Positions 18,261-27,788 of a stretch of 58,950 nt of DNA are shown here, in pieces. Source of the stretch: Bacteroidia bacterium (GTDB taxonomy: Bacteria > Bacteroidota > Bacteroidia > Flavobacteriales_D > Cryomorphaceae); the NCBI GenBank assembly GCA_030427905.1, contig JAUICL010000011.1, forward strand, positions 1 through 58,950, written 5' to 3'. The position numbers and the translations under genes are program-made. Under the pieces are notes generated by a model that had not been told where the DNA came from, searched no databases, and worked only from the letters and a program-made list of their open reading frames with translations. Every line of letters starts with the position of its first letter. Position 1 is the stretch's first letter.

Positions 18261-21212
18261 TTAATGAGCAATCATTAATTTCTCAATTTTCGTTGTGTTG
18301 TTTGTTGTAACCTTTGTTACGTAAACACCATTTGGAAGAGCTAATCCGTTGAAGTCGAATCTATACGTATTACCAGCTTCTGTTACGGTATTAAACAAGG
18401 TCTCAACAACGCGTCCGTTCATATCGAGTACTTCGATAAGAGCAAGGTCATTTGTTGAAGAAGTAAATTCAATCACCACGGGACCATTTGAAGGGTTCGG
18501 GTATGCAGTCAATTGAATTGTGTGATCTTCCGCTTCTTCTACAGTGTTGTCATCTTGTACTACTGGCTCTTCACCTTCTTCAAGTTCATCTACACAGTTG
18601 TGAAGGGCTACTACACCATCTACGTCGAATCCATCAGGAGAGTCAGAAGGATCAGCGCTAACTATTTTTACCTGGGTGATGTAGTCAAAATCACCAGCAT
18701 CACTGATATCAACGAATCCATCGAATCGGCAAATGTTTTCTACGAAGAAGAAGTTGATTCCATCTTGCGAAACGTATACATCGGCATACTCTGGGTAAGA
18801 TTCACATCCGTTTACACCAAATGTCGTTTCAACGATTTCGATATCGTCACCTTCTTCGTTTGGAACTGCACCGTCAAAGCCAAGTGTGATAAAGGCCATT
18901 CCATCTTCAGAGTATCCGAGTGAAGCGAAGTTGATTTCGTCATTTCTTTCAGGCTCTCCAAGTGCTTGGCTTCCATCTGTTCTATTGGCAGGTATTGGAC
19001 TTCCATTCATTTGAGTTCCAGGAGCGTATTCGATTACTTCCGTTGCATAGCATTCTCCAGGTACGATATCTGGCTCATCTGAAATGCATGCAGCAGCAAG
19101 GTCACCTGCGCTCATGGTGAGATCCATAGCAAAAGACGCTCCAATACCGCCTTCAGCTTCAGTATCAACAATGCTAATTGAATTCGTGTTGGCTGTTCCA
19201 ACTATGATAGAACCATCGCCCAATACAGCTGAACCGTAAATTCCATTGAAGTCTACATCAAACTGTGTGACGCCATCGGTAATGTTATAAAATCTGCTTT
19301 GACCGCGGTGTACAACCCAAAGGTCTCCATCTTCAGTTTGAATGATATCACCACCAGATACAGGGTTGTTAACAGGATTACTTGCTACACCTGTAAGTGG
19401 ATCTACTTGGTAAACCTTGTTCGCAGAAGAAGATCCTATGTAAAGCGTTCCATCTTCAGCTACTACTGCAGAGTGCGTATTGGTAATGTTTTGACCACCA
19501 ATAGTCAGTGGGAGATAGGCTCCCAAAACATCTGTTAGAGGGTCATAAGTGGCAACAGCTCCAGTACGTGCGATAAGGTAGACCGTACCATCTTGTCCAA
19601 GAGCTACATGTGATTTTGGCAAACCATCCCTAACAAGTGATAAACTTGCCGTCATTGTACCTTCATCCAAAACTACTTCGTAAAGTTCACAAGGCCCATT
19701 GGTATTATCAGTCAAGTAAATTTTGAAATTTTCGCAATCTCCATCAACACTGCTGTCACCATCGAAGCAACGGCTGGCGAGATCACCATTGTGGAGTTGA
19801 AGACCTGTATTGAAGGTCTCTCCAGTAGCAGTACCTGTATAGGGTTCATACACTTTGAAAAGTGATCCGAGATTACCATCTGAGATCAACAAATTTCCGC
19901 TAGGGAGAACTGCTACACCATTAATTTCAGTAGCATCTACAGAAAATTCACCAGGACCATTTACTTCATAGAATGTATCGTGTGCGCGGTTTGCAACCCA
20001 CAATACATCATCGATAAAGACAAGGTCACCGCCACTCACATCTCCTGTTCCGTAAAGTGTAGCATCACCGGTCAATGGATCTACAGAGTAGATTTTATCT
20101 CCTTGACCAGTTCCAACATACACGATGTTATTGTCATCAACTACTACCGCTGGTATTTGTGTTATGTTTCCAGCGTCAGAAGCGATTTGAACTGAGTTGA
20201 TAGGGCCTAGGTTTGGGTCCCAAGTGGTAAGGGTACCTGAACTGTGATGAACAATATAGAGCAGCCCGTCAGCTCCAACACCTAGGTGCGAACCTGCAGC
20301 TAGTTCACCTAGTTCAGTTAAGTCAGCTCCTCCAAGGTCATTTAAAGCAACGCTATATAGAATGTCTGGACCACCACCAAGCGCATCATGGATGTAATAA
20401 GTTCGAAGATCGCTACACCCATCTACACTTGAACTACGCTCAGAGCATCCAGCAGCCATATCACCATTATCTAAGGTAAAGGCTTCGCCATCGAGCATAG
20501 CAGCATACGATGCAACTTCTGAAACACCACCTCCATCGACGCTGTATTCTATAAAGCTTCCATTATTTCTTGAAGAAACGATCACGTTTTCTTGGCCTTC
20601 CATAGTAGCCATACCGGTTACATCTCCTTCTACAGTTCCCATTAATATGTTTGCCATACCTCCAAGAACTGTGTAGAGATTACCATTTGGCTTAGCGGCT
20701 AAGTATAGCCCATTGTTGGTCATCGTTAAGTCTCCGCCCTCAATGTCAGCTCCAGAATCATACGGAGACAATCCATAAGGGTCTGTGCTTAGATCGGCAA
20801 TGTAAATATTGCCATTACTCGAACCGATAATTAGACTACCATCATAGTCAACTGCAGCAGTAGTTACTCCACTAATTCCAGACTCTGGTGCAATTGTCGA
20901 CCCCAAAATGCCTGTGAGCGGGTCGAGAGTTTGAACATGTCCATTAGCATCATTGACTAAAAGTAGTAGGCCAGACTCTTCATCAAAAGCGATGTGAGCA
21001 CCATAAGTCAAGTCTAAAGCTACTGGGGTCAAATCGGCCTGGCCATCAGAAAGTGCCACACTATATATGTCTGACTGCTTTACTCCACCAGGATAATTTA
21101 TGTCTGAGTAATAATAGCTGTAGGAGCTGCAAACCCCTTGTGCCATCAGCCCAACTCCCGTAAAAGAAGCTAGGGTAAGCAATAAACTTTTCTTTAAGTC
21201 AAATTTCTTCAT
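18261..21212 (-). CDS. Surface beta-propeller-repeat protein with T9SS sorting tail
   Basis: 983 residues. A signal peptide (1-25, ending LMAQ) is followed by three units of about 220-230 residues (about 28-256, 266-485, 493-710). Each starts with C...YY/IY...LY/IYSVAL and ends in a GDMAxGC-like motif; repeated SVDPLTG-type strands suggest NHL/YncE-like propeller blades. Next comes a domain starting ECYATEV with the LGEPER motif (about 720-890), then a T9SS sorting domain (about 895-983, TAYPNPSNGPVVIEF). The repeat units and LGEPER domain are shared with the larger protein at the left edge, so the two are paralogues. Predicted cell-surface or secreted; function unknown. Confidence 0.88.
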   Translation of the reverse strand: MKKFDLKKSLLLTLASFTGVGLMAQGVCSSYSYYYSDINYPGGVKQSDIYSVALSDGQADLTPVALDLTYGAHIAFDEESGLLLLVNDANGHVQTLDPLTGILGSTIAPESGISGVTTAAVDYDGSLIIGSSNGNIYIADLSTDPYGLSPYDSGADIEGGDLTMTNNGLYLAAKPNGNLYTVLGGMANILMGTVEGDVTGMATMEGQENVIVSSRNNGSFIEYSVDGGGVSEVASYAAMLDGEAFTLDNGDMAAGCSERSSSVDGCSDLRTYYIHDALGGGPDILYSVALNDLGGADLTELGELAAGSHLGVGADGLLYIVHHSSGTLTTWDPNLGPINSVQIASDAGNITQIPAVVVDDNNIVYVGTGQGDKIYSVDPLTGDATLYGTGDVSGGDLVFIDDVLWVANRAHDTFYEVNGPGEFSVDATEINGVAVLPSGNLLISDGNLGSLFKVYEPYTGTATGETFNTGLQLHNGDLASRCFDGDSSVDGDCENFKIYLTDNTNGPCELYEVVLDEGTMTASLSLVRDGLPKSHVALGQDGTVYLIARTGAVATYDPLTDVLGAYLPLTIGGQNITNTHSAVVAEDGTLYIGSSSANKVYQVDPLTGVASNPVNNPVSGGDIIQTEDGDLWVVHRGQSRFYNITDGVTQFDVDFNGIYGSAVLGDGSIIVGTANTNSISIVDTEAEGGIGASFAMDLTMSAGDLAAACISDEPDIVPGECYATEVIEYAPGTQMNGSPIPANRTDGSQALGEPERNDEINFASLGYSEDGMAFITLGFDGAVPNEEGDDIEIVETTFGVNGCESYPEYADVYVSQDGINFFFVENICRFDGFVDISDAGDFDYITQVKIVSADPSDSPDGFDVDGVVALHNCVDELEEGEEPVVQDDNTVEEAEDHTIQLTAYPNPSNGPVVIEFTSSTNDLALIEVLDMNGRVVETLFNTVTEAGNTYRFDFNGLALPNGVYVTKVTTNNTTKIEKLMIAH

Positions 21213-21241
21213 AGCATTTTAATGATTAGTTATAGCAATAG

Positions 21242-21272
21242 CAAAAGTAAGATTTAATAGGGTATTTATCAA
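21242..21272 (-). promoter_or_regulatory. Promoter of the surface propeller protein
   Basis: On the minus strand TTG (21272-21270), then 20 nt, then TACTTTTG (21249-21242), a perfect TAnnTTTG with correctly spaced -33 element. The ATG at 21212 lies about 30 nt downstream. The rest of the 21213-21491 gap is AT-rich and shows no gene. Confidence 0.65.
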
Positions 21273-21491
21273 TATTTATCGGGTTATTATCGTGGTTCGA
21301 CGAAAAAGGAGCTGTGTAATCTTTGCTTTGTTTGCTTTGGTATTTGTGCTAAGTATCTGATAGTCTGTGTTTTATGTTGTTTGCGGGGTTATTTGACCCA
21401 ATTTATGATGGTGGGTGTCTAAACCCTTGGATAAGTGTAGAATTAAGACCTTTTTGGGGTGATTATACGTTAGTGTTTGTATCATTGGTGA

Positions 21492-23432
21492 ATGAGAAAT
21501 GGCGTTTTGTACATACTAACGGCTGTCGCTTTATTGGCAAGCTCTCTAGAATTGCTGGGGCAGTCAGATGACCACATGTCTGTATTTGAAATAGCCAAGA
21601 TGGAAGGGAAGCGTTGGAGAGGGGATATGCCCAAAAGCAGTGGGACGTTCAATGGAGAAAATTACAACTGGAGCTTTGCTGAGTGCTGGTGGGAGATAGA
21701 CCCATGGATAAGAAATATCAATGGTCGTGTGAAAATCTATCTGGAACTGCTCGTTGAAGCAGATCAGATTAGCTTTGATTTTAATCAAGCGCTTACCGTT
21801 GAGTCGGTTGTGGTGAATGGCGAGACAAAGACCAGTGAGTTTGCCGATTCCTACAGTTTGGTGGTTAATCTAGGCGAGATGATTATGCCCCAATCCTTGG
21901 AAGTTGAGATTGTCTATTCGGGTGAGCCACAACAGAGCTCTGCTCTTTCTTTTACTCAATCCTTTCATGGAGTAGACCCCGAGATTTATACCTTATCGGA
22001 ACCCTATGGCGCCCGTGATTGGTGGCCTTGCAAGCAAACGCTAAACGACAAGTTAGACAGCATTTTTATTGAGATTACAGTACCTGAAGGAAACAAGGCT
22101 GGTTCGAACGGAAAATTGATTTACGAAATACCTCATGACAACGGAACTGTGAGTTTTGGTTGGAACCATGCTTACCCGATACCTGCCTATTTGGTGTCAC
22201 TAGCTGTTACCAACTACGAGTCTTTTAGCCAATATGTCGAAATAGAAGGGGAGACCTTGGAGATTCTTAATTATGTGTACCCTGAGCGATACGACGATTG
22301 GTTAGGACTTTCAGATGCTACGGTTGAGCTCATGGTCTTGTTTTCAGAACTTTTCGGACCCTATCCATATTTAAAAGAAAAATACGGACATGCTCAAACA
22401 TCCATTCCGGGTGGTATGGAGCATGCTACAATGAGTACCATGTCGAGCCTAAATTTTGGATTAAACGCCCATGAGCTTGCTCACCAGTGGTTTGGTGATA
22501 AAGTCACTTGTGGTTCTTGGGAAGACATCTGGTTGAATGAAGGATTTGCAACCTATCTCACGGGGCTATCTTATGAGCATATTGGCCAAGAAGGTGATTG
22601 GGATAACTGGAAAAGCTCGGCCATTAATAGTGTTATTTCTATGCCTGACGGTTCTGTAATCGTAGACGATACCACTAGTCGCGATAGAATTTTCAGCGGA
22701 CGCCTTTCCTATCAAAAAGGAGCCATGGTCTTGCATATGTTGCGTTGGATAGGTGGAGATGAAAAGTTTTATGAGGGTGTACGAGCCTATCACAACGATG
22801 CTCAACTCGCCTATGGCTATGCGCGGACATCAGATTTTGAAGCCCACATGAGTCAGACTTTTGACATGGATCTATCGGAGTTTTTCTCGAATTGGGTTTA
22901 TTCCGAAGGGCACCCAATTTACAATCTCAATTGGTGGGTGAATGACGGGAGAGTTTATTTCAAATTACTACAAGAAACTTCGCACCCTTCGGTTTCGTTT
23001 TTCAGGATGCCGTTTGAAGTGAAATTAATTGGGGATCAACAGGATACTATTGTCAAATTTGACCATCAGTACTCGGGAGAAGTATTTCAAACTGATCCTG
23101 GTTTCGAAATCTTAGAAGTTGTTTTTGACCCGAATAAATGGATATTGGCAGAATCAGCTGTCAGTTTCGAGCCCAATATCGATTTGGAAGACGTTCTCAT
23201 CTTTCCGAATCCCGTAGGGAATTCTTTGCGCGTATCGATATTGAAACCAACCTTCTTTGCCGAATTTGCCGAAGTCATTGATGGAACAGGGCGTGTAGTA
23301 GATTTGATCAGCCCTGCAGGTGGGATTCGAACAGGGTTTGAAACCGATGTAAGTGGTTTGGCCCCCGGCACCTATCGGCTGCGTTTTGTCAATGGACAAT
23401 CGACAGTGGCCGTGGGGTTTGTCAAGTTATAG
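21492..23432 (+). CDS. Secreted M1-family metallopeptidase with T9SS sorting tail
   Basis: 646 residues: a signal peptide (1-23), an N-terminal beta domain, then the gluzincin catalytic domain. The exopeptidase-type motif reads GGMEH at 307-311 (GAMEN in classical aminopeptidases). The zinc site is HELAH at 327-331 with E350 in WLNEGF. The C-terminal 85 residues form a T9SS sorting domain (LIFPNPVGNSLRVSI ... APGTYRLRF). It should be a secreted or surface-attached aminopeptidase. GGMEH in place of GAMEN may alter N-terminus recognition. Monocistronic, convergent with the gene ending at 23436. Confidence 0.93.
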   Translation: MRNGVLYILTAVALLASSLELLGQSDDHMSVFEIAKMEGKRWRGDMPKSSGTFNGENYNWSFAECWWEIDPWIRNINGRVKIYLELLVEADQISFDFNQALTVESVVVNGETKTSEFADSYSLVVNLGEMIMPQSLEVEIVYSGEPQQSSALSFTQSFHGVDPEIYTLSEPYGARDWWPCKQTLNDKLDSIFIEITVPEGNKAGSNGKLIYEIPHDNGTVSFGWNHAYPIPAYLVSLAVTNYESFSQYVEIEGETLEILNYVYPERYDDWLGLSDATVELMVLFSELFGPYPYLKEKYGHAQTSIPGGMEHATMSTMSSLNFGLNAHELAHQWFGDKVTCGSWEDIWLNEGFATYLTGLSYEHIGQEGDWDNWKSSAINSVISMPDGSVIVDDTTSRDRIFSGRLSYQKGAMVLHMLRWIGGDEKFYEGVRAYHNDAQLAYGYARTSDFEAHMSQTFDMDLSEFFSNWVYSEGHPIYNLNWWVNDGRVYFKLLQETSHPSVSFFRMPFEVKLIGDQQDTIVKFDHQYSGEVFQTDPGFEILEVVFDPNKWILAESAVSFEPNIDLEDVLIFPNPVGNSLRVSILKPTFFAEFAEVIDGTGRVVDLISPAGGIRTGFETDVSGLAPGTYRLRFVNGQSTVAVGFVKL

Positions 23433-23435
23433 CAG

Positions 23436-23939
23436 CTATTGTTTGATTAAGGTCATCTCTAAGAATGGATATCGTTTAGTCGAGTCGTTTGGCTTGAAAT
23501 ATCCGACTTCATTCCATGTGTTGCCAGAAACACTCATCTCATATTGAATTTTACCGCCTTCTGTTTCAAATTCCCAGTGGAGTGTTCCCATTTTAGGAGA
23601 AACCAAACCTGAAATCACATCTCTTCCTTCTCCATTTACAGAGTGGATGTGAAATCCAGATCCATCGTGTGCACGATATATAAGTCCAACAGCTTCTAAC
23701 ACGGCTTCGTTTGACTCAGAGTTCACCCCAACACCATTCACCACAATTGCCTTTTGATTGGCGGCCCAATTCACATTTTCAGTGATATCGAATTGAAACT
23801 CTTGCCCCTTTTTGGTAATTGTGCCAGAGCCCTTCCATTCGCCTATCAAAAAGCTTAATGAATCGGCGACAAGAAATGATTGAGCATTTAAAGTGATTAC
23901 CGTAACAACGGCAATTACACTAAGGATGATTGACTTCAT
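23436..23939 (-). CDS. Small secreted beta-barrel-like protein of unknown function
   Basis: 167 residues with a signal peptide (about 1-20, ending LNAQ). The mature part begins FLIGEWKGSGTI, the opening seen in lipocalin/nitrobindin-like and DUF1579-like proteins, and continues with alternating strands. I do not recognise the exact family. It follows the AsmA-like gene by 7 nt and should be co-transcribed with it. Its stop lies 3 nt from that of the convergent peptidase gene. Confidence 0.75.
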   Translation of the reverse strand: MKSIILSVIAVVTVITLNAQSFLVADSLSFLIGEWKGSGTITKKGQEFQFDITENVNWAANQKAIVVNGVGVNSESNEAVLEAVGLIYRAHDGSGFHIHSVNGEGRDVISGLVSPKMGTLHWEFETEGGKIQYEMSVSGNTWNEVGYFKPNDSTKRYPFLEMTLIKQ

Positions 23940-23946
23940 AAGCGAT

Positions 23947-25536
23947 TCATTTTTTCTTTTTCTTATTTCCTCTCACTATTACTGGATTTACTTTCGAAAC
24001 GGTTGTAATTATTCCTTCTAAAATGCTGTCAACCCATTGGGCTACAAAACCTTTTCTGCCATCTCTGTTCATTTGAAAGTCGCCTCGCCTGTACTGATCA
24101 TGAGCTGGGTTACTTTTCCAAAATACTAGACCACCAAGCACATTCGACAGGGCATTGAGCCCAACTTTGTATTTCCCCGTTTCTTGGTTCAATGCTTTAA
24201 TCTCAAGATTTTGGTAGTAAAAGTCGGTGTATCCCGTTGTGCCATATTTGGTCCCGTTTACTGAAAACTCAAGCCTGTCGAGAGCGCCATTTGAAATTTC
24301 TACTCCCGCCGCGTTGAAAAGGAAGTTGTCCAGAAACTCCATTTTGGTTCGGCCTAGGCTGCCAGAAAACTCAAAGGGGTCATTTTCTCCAAACATATAG
24401 GTGGTCTGAAAAGCGAGCGGGGCTGCTCCGTACAACGTTGAAGTAGATTGAAGAGTGAATAGGGGCAGCTCCATACTCCTGTTTTGGAATGGAGCTATGG
24501 TGGCGTTAATCTCTGTCAAATTGGTCTCAGAAACCTGATAGTTTTTGAGGTGAGCAAAATAGTCAACCTGACTGTTTTTAACGAAAATAGAATCTATCTG
24601 AAACAACAGTTCTGTTTCCATGGCCATGCTTTGTGGTAGTAGAGTGACTCGCTCTGGTAATGGGTAGCGTAAGTTTTGATTTACAGAGAGATGTAGTCCA
24701 GAAACGTTGACCTTCGGAATTGTGAGTTCCGTCCATTTGATCATTCTCGACATGTCAATTTGGACTGACTCCAAATCTAGTTCAAACATGGCTTTTCTCC
24801 AGTTGTGTAATACCGTGTATTCTGAAATAGAATAGTTTGATTTAAGGCTTAGCTCTGAAACGAAAAGGGTGCTTTGATCTATGAGTGTACCCATTTCACT
24901 AACATTGATAGTAGAGAAAGAGTCAGGAGTAACGTATACTAGGTCACGGATAATTAGATGAGCATTTTTAATATAATCTTTGATTGGAGCGCCGGTTCCA
25001 TCAATTTGTACATCCTCCACCATAGACTCGTATTTGGCCGAGAGATACTCCGGACCTGAAGGGTTGTACGTGAACTGGCCATTTTTGATTTGAATTTTCT
25101 GAACCCCAACATCTATAGCAGCTTTCTTTAATATACCTTGGTGAGGATTGTTGGTGGAATCGATGCGTGCCTTGAGGTCAAATAAATTAATGACAGGACG
25201 CGAAAGTATTAGTGAGTCTACGCGATAGACTTTTCCTACCAAATATTCATAAACCCCAAAACCAAAGAATTCTATTTTGTCAACTGTAGACTCCCAAAGT
25301 ATCGAGTCGCCTTGGGATCTGGAGAACTCAATGTTCTTGACTGCGACACTTCTATTGAAAAACCCCCATGTACTTTCTTCGAATTCAAAATGAAAATCTT
25401 CTCCAAGTTGTTCTTCAATCTTAGAAATTAGAAACGACTCAGCTCTGGACTCAGCGTTCAATACAACAGCCAAACCAGCGATTGTAAGAGCTACCAAAAG
25501 GATGAAAACAACTCTCCAAAGAAGTTTTTTCTTCAT
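23947..25536 (-). CDS. AsmA/DUF748-like membrane-anchored protein
   Basis: 529 residues with one N-terminal transmembrane segment (about 7-27). A long beta-rich periplasmic region follows, with repeated short strands such as VAVKNIEFSR and VDSLILSRPVINLFDLKA, which look like the AsmA-type bridge proteins that sit between inner and outer membranes. The C-terminus is very basic (RGNKKKKK). A role in lipid transport or envelope assembly is inferred from fold resemblance only. First gene of a two-gene unit with the 167-residue protein. Confidence 0.65.
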   Translation of the reverse strand: MKKKLLWRVVFILLVALTIAGLAVVLNAESRAESFLISKIEEQLGEDFHFEFEESTWGFFNRSVAVKNIEFSRSQGDSILWESTVDKIEFFGFGVYEYLVGKVYRVDSLILSRPVINLFDLKARIDSTNNPHQGILKKAAIDVGVQKIQIKNGQFTYNPSGPEYLSAKYESMVEDVQIDGTGAPIKDYIKNAHLIIRDLVYVTPDSFSTINVSEMGTLIDQSTLFVSELSLKSNYSISEYTVLHNWRKAMFELDLESVQIDMSRMIKWTELTIPKVNVSGLHLSVNQNLRYPLPERVTLLPQSMAMETELLFQIDSIFVKNSQVDYFAHLKNYQVSETNLTEINATIAPFQNRSMELPLFTLQSTSTLYGAAPLAFQTTYMFGENDPFEFSGSLGRTKMEFLDNFLFNAAGVEISNGALDRLEFSVNGTKYGTTGYTDFYYQNLEIKALNQETGKYKVGLNALSNVLGGLVFWKSNPAHDQYRRGDFQMNRDGRKGFVAQWVDSILEGIITTVSKVNPVIVRGNKKKKK

Positions 25537-25695
25537 TGTTCAATGTAAAAATAATTGGTGAATAAGAATTGTTCACATGATGCATTCTCCTCCTATTAAA
25601 ACAATCAGAAAGGGCATCCAATTAAGTTGAAGAATATGATTGTCGGTAGGAGGGTTATTAATCCTTTTGAATTCTGATGCAATTAATAGTCAAAC

Positions 25696-25728
25696 AAAAA
25701 ACCCGACGAAGCAATTCGTCGGGTTTTT
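25696..25728. terminator. Terminator of the prpD-prpB-prpC operon
   Basis: Stem ACCCGACGAA / TTCGTCGGGT (25701-25710 and 25715-25724) with a GCAA tetraloop, A-run before and T-run after. It lies 20 nt beyond the prpC stop; no gene ends at it from the other side. Confidence 0.9.
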
Positions 25729-25748
25729 GTTTTATAGATATTCTTGAA

Positions 25749-26879
25749 TTACCGTTCAGAAACGGGGCGTACTGCACGCTCGCCTTCTCCAACGTAGTCA
25801 CTCAATGGACGAATGATTCGGTTGTTGGCTTGCTGCTCCATGATGTGTGCGCACCATCCGGTAACTCGGCTCATGACAAAAATTGGGGTAAACATGTCGA
25901 TTTCAAAGCCCATCATATAGTAAGCTGGACCGGCTGGGAAATCGAGGTTAGGGTAGATTCCTTTCTCACCAACCATGGTGTCTTCAAGAATGTTGGCAAT
26001 CTCCAACCACTTCTCCTGACCAGTAAATGATGCCATCTTCTCGGTGTACTTCTTCATTGTAGGAACACGGGAATCACCATTGCGGTACACGCGGTGACCA
26101 AAGCCCATTACTTTGCGCTTCTCTGCCAGAGCGTCTAGCATCCACTGACGAGCTACGCTTGCTTCACCAACTTCTTTAAGCATGTGCATTACCTGCTCAT
26201 TGGCTCCACCGTGAAGTGGTCCTTTCAATGCTCCGATTCCACCAACTACCGCACTGTACATATCACTCGTAGTAGAAGTGATGACGCGTGTAGTAAAAGT
26301 AGATGCGTTGAAAGAGTGCTCTGCGTAAAGGATTAGCGATACATCAAATGCTTTGATGATTTCTTTCGCCGGAACTTTCCCAAAACACATGTGGAAGAAG
26401 TTCTCGCTCATTCCCAAAGAAGAATCTGGAGCGATAAAGTCCAAACCTTTGTGATGACGGTAGCTCGCTGCGATAATAGTCGGAATCCGTGCGAGCAAAC
26501 CGATAAACTTATCCATGCTCGTCTCCGGGCTGTTATCCCAAATTCGGTCGTCTTCCAACCCTAGGAAACTAACGCCCGTTCTGAGTGTATCCATTGGGTG
26601 AGCACCCTTTGGGAATTTTCCGATTACGCTTAGCAAGTCATCGCTGATTCCACGGTATGATTTTTCTTTCTCGGTAAATGCTTTGAGTTGATCAGCATTC
26701 GGAAGATCATCGTTTACCATTAGGTAGGCTACTTCTTCAAAAGAACAAGACTCAGCCAAATCCTGAACCTTGTATCCGCGGTATACCAATGAGTTGATCT
26801 CAGGCATTACTTTCGAGATCGACGTTTCGTCGGTCACGACTCCAGCAAGGCCTTTTGGTGCAATTATTTTTTCGCTCAT
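25749..26879 (-). CDS. prpC: 2-methylcitrate synthase (citrate synthase family)
   Basis: 376 residues of the short citrate-synthase type. Condenses propionyl-CoA with oxaloacetate to 2-methylcitrate. Active-site motifs are present: GALKGPLHGGANEQVM (histidine near 220), VMGFGHRVYR (second histidine near 260) and, near 310, the expected aspartate in LDFPAGPAYYMMGF. The short length and the position behind prpB and prpD favour methylcitrate over citrate synthase, though such enzymes are often bifunctional. It begins 13 nt after the prpB stop. Confidence 0.92.
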   Translation of the reverse strand: MSEKIIAPKGLAGVVTDETSISKVMPEINSLVYRGYKVQDLAESCSFEEVAYLMVNDDLPNADQLKAFTEKEKSYRGISDDLLSVIGKFPKGAHPMDTLRTGVSFLGLEDDRIWDNSPETSMDKFIGLLARIPTIIAASYRHHKGLDFIAPDSSLGMSENFFHMCFGKVPAKEIIKAFDVSLILYAEHSFNASTFTTRVITSTTSDMYSAVVGGIGALKGPLHGGANEQVMHMLKEVGEASVARQWMLDALAEKRKVMGFGHRVYRNGDSRVPTMKKYTEKMASFTGQEKWLEIANILEDTMVGEKGIYPNLDFPAGPAYYMMGFEIDMFTPIFVMSRVTGWCAHIMEQQANNRIIRPLSDYVGEGERAVRPVSER

Positions 26880-26892
26880 AAGAGTATCTCAA

Positions 26893-27786
26893 TTAGAGTT
26901 TAAAATTGTAAATATTACTGTCGTATTGGTTGTACGCTTCGTAGTCCAATACTTCGTACAATCTCTTTCGAGTTTGCATGCTATCGAGCAGGCTTTCTTG
27001 TGTACCTGTAGATTTGATCACGTTCAGACCGTTTTCTACAGCGTTCATGGCTAGCCTCTGCGTTGTAACTGGGTAGATCACCAAGTTGTAACCCAGGTTT
27101 TCCAATTCGGTTTTTGAGAATAGTCTCGACTTACCAAATTCAGTCATATTGGCTAATAAAGGTACATCGATGGCTTTTCTGAATGCTTCAAAATCCGACT
27201 CATCGCGCATCGCTTCCGGGAAAACCATATCAGCACCAGCGTCAACATAAGCCTTGGCTCGATCTATCGCTTTGTCTAGCCCTTCAGAAGCACGTGCATC
27301 TGTGCGAGCGATCAATACAAAGTTTGGGTCTGTTTTAGCATCAGCAGCGGCTCGTACTTTTTGAACCATGGCATCTGTCGAAACCAACTCCTTGTTGTCG
27401 AGGTGACCACAGCGCTTTGGGTTTACCTGATCTTCCATATGGCATCCGGCCATTCCAAGGTATGTCAATTCCTTAATGGTACGAGCCACGCTCATGGTCT
27501 CACCAAATCCCGTGTCGATGTCCATGATGGTAGGCAAATCAGTAACGCGAGCGATCGAAGATGCAGCGCCAGCTACTTCTGTCAAAGTCGTCATACCGAT
27601 ATCTGGCAGCCCAAGCGAATTGGCCATAACCGCACCTGAAACATAGACTCCTTCGAATCCCGTTTGTTGGATCAGCATAGCCACCATGGGGTTGTAAGCT
27701 CCGGGAAACTGTAGGAGCTTCCCGGAGTCAAGTGCTTTGCGAAATGCCGCTCTTTTGTCGGCTGGATTAGTGTCGCTTATGATCAT
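26893..27786 (-). CDS. prpB: 2-methylisocitrate lyase
   Basis: 297 residues of the isocitrate lyase/PEP mutase superfamily. Splits 2-methylisocitrate into pyruvate and succinate, the last step of the methylcitrate cycle. Key motifs: VSGAVMANSLGLPD, IMDIDTGFGE (metal-binding aspartates), and the catalytic loop HMEDQVNPKRCGH (about 115-127) with KRCGH, the PrpB/isocitrate-lyase signature. Middle gene of the operon, 2 nt behind prpD. Confidence 0.95.
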   Translation of the reverse strand: MIISDTNPADKRAAFRKALDSGKLLQFPGAYNPMVAMLIQQTGFEGVYVSGAVMANSLGLPDIGMTTLTEVAGAASSIARVTDLPTIMDIDTGFGETMSVARTIKELTYLGMAGCHMEDQVNPKRCGHLDNKELVSTDAMVQKVRAAADAKTDPNFVLIARTDARASEGLDKAIDRAKAYVDAGADMVFPEAMRDESDFEAFRKAIDVPLLANMTEFGKSRLFSKTELENLGYNLVIYPVTTQRLAMNAVENGLNVIKSTGTQESLLDSMQTRKRLYEVLDYEAYNQYDSNIYNFKL

Positions 27787-27788
27787 GC

